A stretch of 64,000 nucleotides of DNA. It comes from Erysipelotrichaceae bacterium (GTDB taxonomy: Bacteria; Bacillota_I; Bacilli_A; Erysipelotrichales; Erysipelotrichaceae). The position numbers and the translations under genes are program-made. Below the pieces are notes generated by a model. It was not told the origin of the DNA. It saw only the letters and a program-made list of their open reading frames with translations, and did no database searches. Shown piece after piece: positions 25,749-34,220 of this stretch. The stretch lies in assembly GCA_017432895.1 (NCBI GenBank), contig JAFRIG010000017.1, positions 45,064 through 109,063 of the forward strand, written 5' to 3'. Position 1 is the first letter of the stretch. The number at the start of each line of letters is the position of its first letter.

Positions 25749-25866
25749 AAATGAAATTCTCCCTTCATATCTTTCTGCATTGTATCAGCTGTCGATATTG
25801 TGTTTGGTCTCATAAAAAGGCCTAGATTATCACCCGATTTGATTCCGATCAAATTCTCTACAAGCT

Positions 25867-25902
25867 AAAAACGGCCGATCCTGCTTTTGGATCGGTCGTT
25901 TT
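25867..25902 (-). terminator. terminator after XpaC-like gene
   Basis: A 14-bp stem with one wobble pair, AAAACGGCCGATCC / GGATCGGTCGTTTT, immediately after the stop codon of the XpaC-like gene on the minus strand. A/T tracts flank both arms. Confidence 0.85.
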
Positions 25903-25912
25903 AATTTTATTA

Positions 25913-26902
25913 TTATTTGTCTTGCTGAACCGCAACATCTTTCATTGCCGTCGCAAGCGTCTCACTTTCCGCTTCCAGTTCATCGAAGTACTCGATATCT
26001 TCCTTGACCCCGAAGGAATCCAGGGCGTTTTCGATCAGAGCGAAGGTCTCTAACAGCTTGTTTCTGGAAGCCGTGATATCAGCGATCTTGTGGCCTTCCA
26101 TCGTGATATAGTCCTCGATGATCCCCGCCAGCATCGGCAGATAATGATCATAGAGCTTTCTGATCTTATCGGCATTGTCGGGGATGAGTTCTTCCTTTTC
26201 CTTGAGCTTGTCGATCATTTCCGTAATGCGATCACGCACCTGTTTATTGGAGACTTTGCGTTTGAGATCCTTGAGCTGCTCCATGACCTCCCGGCCTTTC
26301 AAAACGATGTCTTCTTCCATCGCATATCTGCGCATCCTGAAAGACAGGTCGATCTGATCCTTGTCCTTGATCTTATCTAGGAAGGCACCGATCTGATTGT
26401 AGAGTTCGGGATCTTCATCATTTAATTTCTTCAAAGACAGCTGTCTGCCGTCAGCCAGCGTGACGATCAGGGTATTGACATTGGACTTGGCCTTGGGATC
26501 GGCCTTGGCCAGAGTCGTATCTTTGATCATATAAAGCTGCGAGTATTTGGAAAGGAATTCATCGATGTGTTTGAGGTCAACATTCTTTTTCCGCTTTCTT
26601 CCTTTTTCATCGACTCCTTCGTAGCGAATCGTCCCATCCTTGATCAGTGTGCTTGTCTTAGATATCGTTGTGTTCCTGTTCATAAATAAAGCTCCCGTAA
26701 AAAGTATCAGCGCCATGACACCCAGGATCACCAGCGAGATCACCAGGATCGTCGTCAGCACGGACATGATCTGTTTATCAAAAAAAGAGATCCCCGTCAC
26801 CATGGATGTCAAAACCGCCAGCACCAAAAGCAAGGCCACCATGCCTAGGGCCGTCTGAAAGAAGATGGGCAATGTGCTTTGTCTTTCTTTTCGCTTATTC
26901 AT
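25913..26902 (-). CDS. XpaC-like membrane protein
   Basis: 329 residues. Two hydrophobic segments (about 13-35 and 43-67) precede a central beta-like part and a long charged alpha-helical C-terminus. The end region, with IRKLYDHYLPMLAGIIEDY, resembles the XpaC (5-bromo-4-chloroindolyl phosphate hydrolysis) family. XpaC is usually paired with the tellurite-resistance-like TelA protein; no telA is seen here. Function of the family is unclear. Its start overlaps the patatin gene stop by eight bases. Confidence 0.55.
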   Translation of the reverse strand: MNKRKERQSTLPIFFQTALGMVALLLVLAVLTSMVTGISFFDKQIMSVLTTILVISLVILGVMALILFTGALFMNRNTTISKTSTLIKDGTIRYEGVDEKGRKRKKNVDLKHIDEFLSKYSQLYMIKDTTLAKADPKAKSNVNTLIVTLADGRQLSLKKLNDEDPELYNQIGAFLDKIKDKDQIDLSFRMRRYAMEEDIVLKGREVMEQLKDLKRKVSNKQVRDRITEMIDKLKEKEELIPDNADKIRKLYDHYLPMLAGIIEDYITMEGHKIADITASRNKLLETFALIENALDSFGVKEDIEYFDELEAESETLATAMKDVAVQQDK

Positions 26903-27749
26903 CCTGTTTTTTCAGAAATTCAATGATCTTATCGGAATATTCCTTAGTCTTGGTATAGCCGTGGTAATACGCCATCAGCAGTTCGTCTTCCTTGGATTCC
27001 AGACGGCTGACTTCCTTGAAAGTCGGCCTGATGATGATGGCCTTTCCTTCTTCTTCCAGTTTCTCGGAAAGATCGACCTGATCGTGATAAAGCTGCGTCC
27101 TGGCCGCCAAAGCGTCCAGGAAATTGGGATAGTCACCATAGATCCTTCTAAAGATAGTCATGGCCGCTTCATTAACTCTGGAGTAATTGCCTTTCTTGCG
27201 GGTCAAAACAATGACCAGCTTCTCGCAACCCTGATCCAAAGCCCTTTGTACCGGGATGGAATCGCAGATCCCGCCATCAAGATAAAGCTGTCCATCGATC
27301 TCCACGGGCGAAGTCAAGCCCGGCATCGAACAGGATGCCTTGCCTATCAGTCTGGATCTTTCGATGTCGTCGGTATGCATGTATTCGGCCTTGCCGGTGG
27401 CCATATTGGAAACGACCATCTCCCAGGGCATCTTGTTTTTGATGAATTCGTCGAAATCGAAACCATACTGTTCCGTATATTCATAGAAGATCTTATCCAG
27501 ATCGACGAACTTATGGGACTCGACCATCTGTCTCACGCCCCAGAAGGCATTGGCAGGATCCTTCTGTATCATGCAGGAACGGACGTAGCCCCGCTGTTTT
27601 CCGACATAGGAAAAGGTGTTGCATGAACCGGCGGAAACGCCGATGCAGTAATCGAAATCTATCTCTTTATCCAGAAAGCAGTCGATGACTCCGGCCGTAA
27701 ACACGCCACGCAGTCCCCCGCCTTCCAAAACCAAACCAGTTTTACTCAT
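26895..27749 (-). CDS. patatin-like phospholipase
   Basis: 284 residues. The patatin catalytic dyad is clear: the GGGLRG oxyanion glycines near residue 10, GVSAGS (Ser about 40) and LDGGICDSIP (Asp about 160). Related bacterial proteins (RssA, YjjU) are cytoplasmic acyl hydrolases acting on membrane lipids. Upstream of the XpaC-like gene and downstream of a tRNA gene on the same strand; an operon with XpaC is likely because the two overlap. Confidence 0.83.
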   Translation of the reverse strand: MSKTGLVLEGGGLRGVFTAGVIDCFLDKEIDFDYCIGVSAGSCNTFSYVGKQRGYVRSCMIQKDPANAFWGVRQMVESHKFVDLDKIFYEYTEQYGFDFDEFIKNKMPWEMVVSNMATGKAEYMHTDDIERSRLIGKASCSMPGLTSPVEIDGQLYLDGGICDSIPVQRALDQGCEKLVIVLTRKKGNYSRVNEAAMTIFRRIYGDYPNFLDALAARTQLYHDQVDLSEKLEEEGKAIIIRPTFKEVSRLESKEDELLMAYYHGYTKTKEYSDKIIEFLKKQDE

Positions 27750-27791
27750 ATCTACCTCTGTCTATCACAATTATAGAACAAAAAAAGAATA

Positions 27792-27868
27792 TGGTCAGGA
27801 TGAAGGGATTCGAACCCTTGACCTCTTACACCCGAAGCAAGCGCTCCACCAAGCTGAGCTACATCCTG
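27792..27868 (-). tRNA. tRNA-Pro (anticodon CGG)
   Basis: The minus strand folds into a full cloverleaf: acceptor CAGGATG / CATCCTG, D-arm with TAGCTCAGCTTGG, anticodon stem CTTGC / GTAAG around TTCGGGT (anticodon CGG at 34-36), T-arm GGTTCGAATCC, discriminator A and an encoded CCA at 27794-27792. The flanks AAAAAAGAATATGG and CCATATTCTTTTT are complementary and would extend the acceptor region into a long stem. Confidence 0.95.
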
Positions 27869-27931
27869 AGGTCCATATTCTTTTTGCATTTACTATTTTA
27901 CATTTTTTTAAATAGATAGACAATCTTTTTT

Positions 27932-29821
27932 TTACTCGAGCTGAGCCTTGCCGGTATACAGCTGATAGTAACGGCCCTTGAGCTTGAGCAGATCTTCGTG
28001 CGTACCGCGCTCAATGATCTCGCCATGTTCAAGGACGATGATCGCATTGGCGTTTCTGACCGTCGATAAGCGATGGGCGATGACGAAGGTCGTACGACCG
28101 CTCATCAGTTCATCCATACCCTTTTCGATCAGCTTCTCGGTATGCGTATCGATCGAAGAAGTCGCCTCATCTAAGACCATGACCGGTGGATCGGCAACGG
28201 CACAACGGGCGATATTAAGTAACTGCCTTTGACCCTGCGACAGGTTGGAACCGTTGGCACTTAACATCGTCTGATAGCCATGCGGCAGTCTTTCGATGAA
28301 GGAATCCGCATTGGAGATCTTCGCCGCCCTGATACATTCCTCGTCTGTCGCATCCAGGCGTCCGTAACGGATATTGTCCATGATCGTCCCCGAGAAGAGA
28401 TTGGTATCCTGTAAGACCACACCGACCGACTTTCTTAGATCGTCCTTTTTGATCTCCTTGATCGGAATACCGTCGAAAGTGATCATGCCCTCAAGATCCT
28501 CCACATCATAGAAGCGGTTGATCAGGTTGGTGATGGTCGTCTTACCCGCACCGGTCGAACCGACGAAAGCGATCTTCTGACCCGGCTTGGCATAAAGCGA
28601 GATATTCTTGAGGATATCCTTACCTTCCACGTAACGGAAAGTCACGTTGTTCAAACGGATATCACCTTTTAATTCGATATACTTGGGCGGATCTACCGGA
28701 ACCTTCCAGGCCCAGCGTTCCGTCTTGTGCTCAGTCTCGACAAGTTCTTCCTTGCCTTCTTCAACATTGACCAGTTCGATGATACCGTAGTCCAGTTCCC
28801 CTTCCTTGTCCATCAGGTCGAAGACTCTTTCCGCACCCGCCAGCGACATCATGATGCCATTGAACTGCTGAGAAAGGTTGGAGATCGGTCCGGCAAACTG
28901 TCTGACAAACAGCATGAACGAAGCCAGATCACCGATCCGCATCTTGCCCTCGATCGTCATCTTGGAACCGACGACCGCCACGATCGCATAAGCGATATAG
29001 GACAGGTTGGCATTGATCGGCATCAATATCGAAGCGTACATGTTGGTATTCAGGGAATACTTGTACAGCTCTCTGTTGAAATTCATGAAACCGTCCATCG
29101 TCTGTTTTTCATGGTTGAAGACCTTGATGACCTTCTGACCTGAGAACATCTCCTGGGTATAGCCGCTGACATTGGAGACCTGCTTCTGCAGACCCGCAAA
29201 AGTCTTACGGGAACCCTTGGCCAGGAAGTACGTCACGATAAACATGAAGATCAAAAAGACCACCATGATCATCGACAGCGAGAAGTTCAAGGTAAACATG
29301 AACGAGAAACAGCCCACGATCGTAATGATCGTCGTGATCAGCGTCGGGAAGGCATCAGCCATCATCGGCCTGATCGTATCGATATCGTTGGTGTAGTAGT
29401 TCATGACCTCGCCATGGGTCCTGGTATCAAAGAACCTGACCGGCAGCTTCTCCATGACACGGAAAAGATCCTGACGCATGTAGTTCAAGGTGCCTGTCGA
29501 AACGATCGACATCAGTTTCGAGAAGCTGAACGATGAGATCAGACCCCCACAATAGACAAGGGCCATGACTCCCAGCATCTTCACAAAACCGCTAAGGTCG
29601 GGATTTTGCTGGCCGATATAAGGCACGATATAGTCGTTGATGATCGGGGTGAACAGATAGGAACTGATGACACCGGTCAAAGACGAAAGGATCGTGAAAC
29701 AGATAGCCGCTATAAAGCGGAAACGGTAGTGCTTGCCAATGTAAGAGAAGGTCCTGGCGATGGTACCCATCACATCGTTGGCTCTTGATGTACGAAGCTG
29801 TCTGTAACCTGTTTCTGCCAT
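27932..29821 (-). CDS. heterodimeric ABC exporter, subunit with canonical ATPase site
   Basis: 629 residues: six membrane helices (about 30-330), a linker insert of about 30 residues rich in Glu before the ABC domain, then Walker A GSTGAGKTTITN, signature NLSQGQRQ and Walker B VMVLDEATSSID with the catalytic Glu. It overlaps its partner's stop by one base. The partner has Asp in place of the Glu but an LSGGQ-type signature, so together they make one full and one degenerate nucleotide site, as in TM287/288, LmrCD and BmrCD. Such pairs export drugs or peptides or lipids; the substrate here is not known. Confidence 0.88.
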   Translation of the reverse strand: MAETGYRQLRTSRANDVMGTIARTFSYIGKHYRFRFIAAICFTILSSLTGVISSYLFTPIINDYIVPYIGQQNPDLSGFVKMLGVMALVYCGGLISSFSFSKLMSIVSTGTLNYMRQDLFRVMEKLPVRFFDTRTHGEVMNYYTNDIDTIRPMMADAFPTLITTIITIVGCFSFMFTLNFSLSMIMVVFLIFMFIVTYFLAKGSRKTFAGLQKQVSNVSGYTQEMFSGQKVIKVFNHEKQTMDGFMNFNRELYKYSLNTNMYASILMPINANLSYIAYAIVAVVGSKMTIEGKMRIGDLASFMLFVRQFAGPISNLSQQFNGIMMSLAGAERVFDLMDKEGELDYGIIELVNVEEGKEELVETEHKTERWAWKVPVDPPKYIELKGDIRLNNVTFRYVEGKDILKNISLYAKPGQKIAFVGSTGAGKTTITNLINRFYDVEDLEGMITFDGIPIKEIKKDDLRKSVGVVLQDTNLFSGTIMDNIRYGRLDATDEECIRAAKISNADSFIERLPHGYQTMLSANGSNLSQGQRQLLNIARCAVADPPVMVLDEATSSIDTHTEKLIEKGMDELMSGRTTFVIAHRLSTVRNANAIIVLEHGEIIERGTHEDLLKLKGRYYQLYTGKAQLE

Positions 29822-31557
29822 TATTCCAGTGCTCCTTCCATCTGAGTGTTATAAAGATCACGGTAAACCTCGTTTCTCGCCATGAGTTCATCGTGATTGC
29901 CGATATCCTGGATCTTACCATCGTTCATGATGATGATCCGATTAGCTTCCTTAACGGAAGCGACACGCTGGGCGATGATGATCGTCGTCATACCACCGAG
30001 CTTTTCTTTCAAAGCCAGCTGGATGCGGTGATCCGTATCCGTATCGACCGCACTGGTCGAGTCATCAAGAATGATGATTTTGGGATGCTTAAGCAAAGCT
30101 CTGGCGATACAAAGGCGCTGCTTCTGACCGCCGGAAACATTGACACCGCCCTGACCCAGATCGGTATCGTACTTCTTGGGCATCGCCTGAATGAAGTCGT
30201 CGGCTTGCGCATATTTGCAGGCTTCAACGATCTGTTCGTGACTGGCGTTAGGATCGCCCCACTTCATATTCTCTTCGATCGTACCCGAGAACAGGGTATT
30301 CTTCTGCAAGACCATGGCGACCGCATCCCGCAAAGCCGGCAGTTTGTATTCCTTGACGTTATGTCCGCCGACCAGGACCTCACCCCTGCTGACATCGTAA
30401 AGACGCGGGATGAGCTGGACCAGAGTCGTCTTGGAAGAGCCGGTCGGACCTAAGATGCCGATGACTTCACCGGATTCGATCTTGAGATCGATATCGCTGA
30501 GAACATCGTTTTCCGCTTCATCGGAATACTTGAAAGCCACATTCCTGAATTCAATGGAACCATCACTAACTTTCAAATCGGGATCAGCATCGTGATCGGT
30601 GATCTTGGGTTCTTCGTTCAATATCTCGTTGGCTCTATCGACCGAAGCCTGCGCCATGACGATCTGAAGGAAGACGTTGGACATCATCAGTAAGGCGAAC
30701 AAAATAGCTCTGATATAGGAAAGATAGGCCATGAAGTTGCCGGTAGTCATATTGCCGGCGATGACATCTCTTCCGCCAAACCAGGCGATGGCGATCATGC
30801 AGGCATACATGACCAGTTCAAAGAAAGGTCTGTTGAGAATGACGATGCTTTCAGCCTTACGCTGAGCCTTCATGACCGAGTCGGAAGAAGAATGGAACTT
30901 GTCGTTTTCGTAGTCTTCCCTGACGAAAGTCTTGACGACACGGATACCTTCAATGTTTTCTTCCAGATTTCCATCCAGGGCATCGAACTTCAGCATCATC
31001 TGCCTGAACAGCGGATGCGCCTTGGCATAGATGAGGATCAGACCCGTCGCCAGAACGGGTATAGCGATCACAAAGATCGTCGCCAGTCTGGGGTTGAGGG
31101 TAAAGACGAAATAGGCGCTCAGGATCAGATTGAATGGCGCTCTGATCATCATTCTGACGATCGAGACATAGGCCATTCTAAGCATCCGCATATCCGTGGT
31201 CATACGCATGACGATGGTCGGAACCGGGAATTTTTCGATATTCTCGAAACTGAATTCCTGGATCTTGGAAAACATCGCTTCGCGGATGTTGCGGATGAAT
31301 CTGGTCGAAGCCAATGAAGAGAAAAGACCGGAACAGGTGCCTAAGACGGCTGCCAGAACAGCCAAAGCGACCATCGTAGCTCCCTGTTTCCAGATGTAGT
31401 TCATGTCACCGCCGAGCTCGTAGATGCCCTTGTCGATGATAGAGGACATGACCAGGGGAATGACGGCATCGAGACTCACCTCACAGATCGTAAAAAACGG
31501 ACCCAGAAGGGCAGCCCACCAGCCATCTTTCGTGTATTTTTTTAACAGGTTAAACAT
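29821..31557 (-). CDS. heterodimeric ABC exporter, subunit with degenerate Walker B
   Basis: 578 residues with six membrane helices and one ABC domain: Walker A GPTGSSKTTLV (Gly-to-Ser inside the loop), signature NVSGGQKQR and Walker B IIILDDSTSAVD, where the catalytic Glu is Asp. First gene of the pair. There is no clear Shine-Dalgarno at the ATG. No regulator gene adjoins it, unlike the MarR-linked pair to the right. Confidence 0.88.
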   Translation of the reverse strand: MFNLLKKYTKDGWWAALLGPFFTICEVSLDAVIPLVMSSIIDKGIYELGGDMNYIWKQGATMVALAVLAAVLGTCSGLFSSLASTRFIRNIREAMFSKIQEFSFENIEKFPVPTIVMRMTTDMRMLRMAYVSIVRMMIRAPFNLILSAYFVFTLNPRLATIFVIAIPVLATGLILIYAKAHPLFRQMMLKFDALDGNLEENIEGIRVVKTFVREDYENDKFHSSSDSVMKAQRKAESIVILNRPFFELVMYACMIAIAWFGGRDVIAGNMTTGNFMAYLSYIRAILFALLMMSNVFLQIVMAQASVDRANEILNEEPKITDHDADPDLKVSDGSIEFRNVAFKYSDEAENDVLSDIDLKIESGEVIGILGPTGSSKTTLVQLIPRLYDVSRGEVLVGGHNVKEYKLPALRDAVAMVLQKNTLFSGTIEENMKWGDPNASHEQIVEACKYAQADDFIQAMPKKYDTDLGQGGVNVSGGQKQRLCIARALLKHPKIIILDDSTSAVDTDTDHRIQLALKEKLGGMTTIIIAQRVASVKEANRIIIMNDGKIQDIGNHDELMARNEVYRDLYNTQMEGALE

Positions 31558-31639
31558 ATCTACTAAATATTACCACAATTATGCCTTCCAGATAGTACAT
31601 ATGACCAGCAAGACAGGTCTTATTTGCAGGGTCTATATA

Positions 31640-31668
31640 TTTACAAATACCCACAAAAAAGTTGTAAA
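31640..31668. promoter_or_regulatory. 7-bp inverted repeat in DUF937 promoter region
   Basis: TTTACAA and TTGTAAA flank a 15-base centre and overlap a plausible -35 (TTTACA) and -10 (TAAAAT). It lies between the divergent ABC exporter and DUF937 genes. It could be an operator; the A/T richness makes chance possible. Confidence 0.3.
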
Positions 31669-31699
31669 ATAAAAATATAAATTAGGTAAGGAGAATTCA

Positions 31700-32383
31700 A
31701 TGAATCTATTACAGCTCTTATTGGGATCATTAACTACTAACGATTCCGTCAATTCCGTTTCCAAAAAGACGGGTGTCTCATCCGGCTCAGTATCTAAACT
31801 TCTGATGATGGCTGTTCCGCTTCTGATCACTTATCTGACCAAGAACGCTTCCAAGAAGGATGGCGCTACTTCACTGTTAAGTGCTTTGACGCAGCACACC
31901 TCCACCCAGACTGTCTCTCAGCAGATCAACAATGCCGATTCGACAGACGGTGCCAAGATCATCGGCCACATCCTGGGTCAGGATCAGAAATCCGTTATCA
32001 GCAACCTGGCTAAAGAGACCGGCCTTTCTTCCAAGGAAGTCAACGCCGTCCTCAACAGCATCGCTCCGGCTCTGCTCAACAGCCTCAACACTGCAACGAC
32101 AGCTACCGCTGCTAAACCTCAGTCCAACAAAGTCGACCTGTCGGATGGTATCGATCTCTCCGACATCGCCGGTCTGCTTGGCGGCGCAAGCGTCACCAAC
32201 ACCAACTCCAATCCGGCAGCCGGTCTGCTTGGTTCGCTCTTAGGCGGCAGCAGCACTACCAGCAGCAGCAGTGCCAACACGGGCCTCAATCTGTTAGGCT
32301 CTCTGCTTGGCGGCAGCACACCGACGGCTTCTCAGTCCAACGGTACCGAACTGCTTGGCTTACTTACTTCTTTAATGAAATAA
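31700..32383 (+). CDS. DUF937 family protein with Gly-Leu repeats
   Basis: 227 residues, TAAGGAG before the ATG. Residues 1-130 show the DUF937 pattern: short helical repeats such as SKLLMMAVPLLITYL and AVLNSIAPALLNSL. The last 80 residues are low-complexity with three copies of a GLLGSLLGG-like unit separated by Ser/Thr/Asn-rich linkers. No signal peptide or membrane anchor is obvious. Function of the family is not known. It is a single gene with its own terminator. Confidence 0.75.
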   Translation: MNLLQLLLGSLTTNDSVNSVSKKTGVSSGSVSKLLMMAVPLLITYLTKNASKKDGATSLLSALTQHTSTQTVSQQINNADSTDGAKIIGHILGQDQKSVISNLAKETGLSSKEVNAVLNSIAPALLNSLNTATTATAAKPQSNKVDLSDGIDLSDIAGLLGGASVTNTNSNPAAGLLGSLLGGSSTTSSSSANTGLNLLGSLLGGSTPTASQSNGTELLGLLTSLMK

Positions 32384-32403
32384 GTCCAAAAAGAATCATT
32401 ACT

Positions 32404-32442
32404 AAACAAAGCACTCAGGCCAAGATCCTGAGTGCTTTGTTT
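32404..32442. terminator. bidirectional terminator overlapping the end of the lipid kinase gene
   Basis: Perfect 16-bp stem AAACAAAGCACTCAGG / CCTGAGTGCTTTGTTT with a seven-base loop. The last codons and TGA of the minus-strand kinase lie inside the hairpin, so the sequence serves as both code and terminator. Confidence 0.9.
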
Positions 32443-33287
32443 GTTATGCTTATATCGACTTTATTGTCTTTGGCTTTCGCCTCTTCCCCATCCAGGGTCC
32501 AGACCACCTCATCTTCAAATTCCAGCGTGATATGATCGGTATGATAGCGGTGAATGTACTTGTTTTGTTGCAGGATCGTTGTAAACAGATCCGGGGTATT
32601 GAAGATCGAAGGCACATAGTCCACGATCAGTACATTGAACATGCCATCGTCGATATTGGACCGTTTCTTGTCCTCCAGTTCCATACCGGCTACCCTGTTT
32701 CCCGAATAGATCAGTCCAAACAGGACCTTTTTCTTATAAGTCCGGCCGCCTATCGTATAGCGGACCTTATTTTCCTTGATCTCCGGCAGTTTGGCGATAC
32801 CTTCCAGAATGTAAGCGATATTGCCTAAAGCTTCCTTGGCCTCCCTGTCGGTCGTAAAAGGAACATCACACATCGCTCCGAAAGCCGCCACATAGTTGAA
32901 ATAGCGGTCATTGAACTTTCCCACATCGAAGCTTCTGATATTGCCTTCACAGATCCTTTCCGCGATCTTTTTGAAATCACTGCCCAGATCGAAATTGGAA
33001 CCAAAGTCGTTCATCGTACCGCTGGGGAAATAACCAAGCAATGGTTTATGTTCCTTGCGCATCAGGGCATTACTGACTTCATTCATCGTCCCATCCCCGC
33101 CAAAAACACAGACGACATCGTATTTGACTCTGTTTTTCATCAGATATTCATAGGCGTCGTTACGCTTCTGGGTCACATAGGCACTCACGTTATAGCCCTG
33201 ACGGCAGAAGATATCGATCACCGCCAGCAGGTTGGCCTTGGAGTTCTTCAGACCTGATCGCGCATTTATCAGCAGCAGCATTTTCAT
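32415..33287 (-). CDS. diacylglycerol kinase-family lipid kinase
   Basis: 290 residues. The DAGK catalytic domain begins with INARSG, with the nucleotide motif VFGGDGTMNEVSNAL and GTMNDFGSNF after it, as in YegS, BmrU and DgkB. A second beta domain fills the C-terminal half. It would phosphorylate diacylglycerol or a related lipid at the inner membrane face. Its final codons are part of the shared terminator stem with the DUF937 gene. Confidence 0.87.
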   Translation of the reverse strand: MKMLLLINARSGLKNSKANLLAVIDIFCRQGYNVSAYVTQKRNDAYEYLMKNRVKYDVVCVFGGDGTMNEVSNALMRKEHKPLLGYFPSGTMNDFGSNFDLGSDFKKIAERICEGNIRSFDVGKFNDRYFNYVAAFGAMCDVPFTTDREAKEALGNIAYILEGIAKLPEIKENKVRYTIGGRTYKKKVLFGLIYSGNRVAGMELEDKKRSNIDDGMFNVLIVDYVPSIFNTPDLFTTILQQNKYIHRYHTDHITLEFEDEVVWTLDGEEAKAKDNKVDISITNKALRILA

Positions 33288-33377
33288 ACAATATTAATTG
33301 TAACCGCAGAAAAACCTAAAACTCAAAATATATGCCTGTAAAACTTCAAAAATGTTTCCTAAAACTTCCATTAAGCA

Positions 33378-33383
33378 TATAAT
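33378..33383 (+). promoter_or_regulatory. -10 element directly before the Nudix gene (leaderless transcript?)
   Basis: TATAAT ends six bases before the ATG at 33390, which would place transcription start on or next to the ATG. No Shine-Dalgarno is present. A leaderless message is inferred. Confidence 0.5.
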
Positions 33384-33389
33384 CTAAGT

Positions 33390-33803
33390 ATGTTTGAAAT
33401 AAGTGCCGGCGCTATCGTCTATACCATCATTAACGATCAGATCAATTACCTGCTTATCAAAGATTTCCATGGCAACTATGGTTTCCCCAAAGGCCATCTG
33501 GAAGATGATGAAACAGAAATTGAAGCTGCCATCCGCGAAATAAAGGAAGAAACAGGCATCGATATCAATATCGATACTTCTTTCCGTCAGGAACTCAGAT
33601 ATGTCATGCCTAACGGCATCGACAAGATCTCCGTCTATTTCCTGGGCTCTTATAAGGATCAGACCCCGGTCAAACAGCCCGAAGAAGTCGATGAAATAAT
33701 GCTTGTGCCTTATGAAAAGGCTCTAGAGATCATCACCTTCGACAACATGCGCCAGGCTTTGATCAAAGCTGACAATTATCTGAGAGGTGAAAATAATGAA
33801 TAA
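33390..33803 (+). CDS. Nudix hydrolase
   Basis: 137 residues with a complete Nudix box: G-x5-E-x7-REIKEETGI, seen as GHLEDDE and IREIKEETGI, which binds the metal and cuts X-linked nucleoside diphosphates. The proteins most like it are asymmetrical diadenosine tetraphosphatase-type or general NTP-cleaning enzymes, but the exact substrate cannot be told. No ribosome site precedes the ATG; a perfect TATAAT stands just upstream. Overlaps the GtrA-like gene by eight bases. Confidence 0.83.
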   Translation: MFEISAGAIVYTIINDQINYLLIKDFHGNYGFPKGHLEDDETEIEAAIREIKEETGIDINIDTSFRQELRYVMPNGIDKISVYFLGSYKDQTPVKQPEEVDEIMLVPYEKALEIITFDNMRQALIKADNYLRGENNE

Positions 33804-34188
33804 AGATCTTTTACAGACCATCAAGTTCACCCTGTTCTCTGTTTCGGCAGGTATCATTCAATTATCTTCCTTTGCCCTGTTCAATGAAGTGTTGAAACTG
33901 GGCTGGTGGCCAAGCTATCTGATCTCCTTGATCCTTTCGGTCCTGTGGAATTTCACCTTGAACCGCAACTTCACTTTCAAGTCGGCTTCCAACGTTCCGA
34001 TCGCCATGTTCAAGGTCTTCTGTTACTACCTGGTCTTCACACCACTGTCAACGTTATTGGGTAACTATCTGACTTCAACTTTGCACTGGAACGACTATCT
34101 GGTCACCGGTCTCAACATGGTCATCAACCTGATCACGGAATTCCTGTATCAGAAGTATTATGTCTTTAAAGACAGTCTGAATAAATAA
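33796..34188 (+). CDS. GtrA-family membrane protein
   Basis: 130 residues from ATG 33796, chosen for GAGAGGTGA upstream. Four hydrophobic helices with the family motif WNFTLNRNFTF after the second and EFLYQKYYVF at the end. GtrA-like proteins are thought to help move polyprenyl-linked sugars across the membrane or take part in cell-wall teichoic or polysaccharide modification. Here it is coupled to a Nudix hydrolase gene. Confidence 0.82.
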   Translation: MNKDLLQTIKFTLFSVSAGIIQLSSFALFNEVLKLGWWPSYLISLILSVLWNFTLNRNFTFKSASNVPIAMFKVFCYYLVFTPLSTLLGNYLTSTLHWNDYLVTGLNMVINLITEFLYQKYYVFKDSLNK

Positions 34189-34194
34189 CAAAAG

Positions 34195-34220
34195 AAAATG
34201 AAGCAGCAGCTTCATTTTTT
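34195..34220. terminator. terminator between gtrA-like and arcA genes
   Basis: Ten-base stem AAAATGAAGC / GCTTCATTTT with a four-base loop and a T tract on the plus side. Lies directly at the convergent arcA stop. Confidence 0.85.

Noticed and set aside
26865..27626. Plus-strand frame of 253 codons
   Set aside because: It is the antisense of the patatin-like gene, which has the Ser-Asp dyad motifs.
29785..30453. Plus-strand frame of 222 codons
   Set aside because: It is antisense to an ABC exporter domain with intact Walker and signature motifs.
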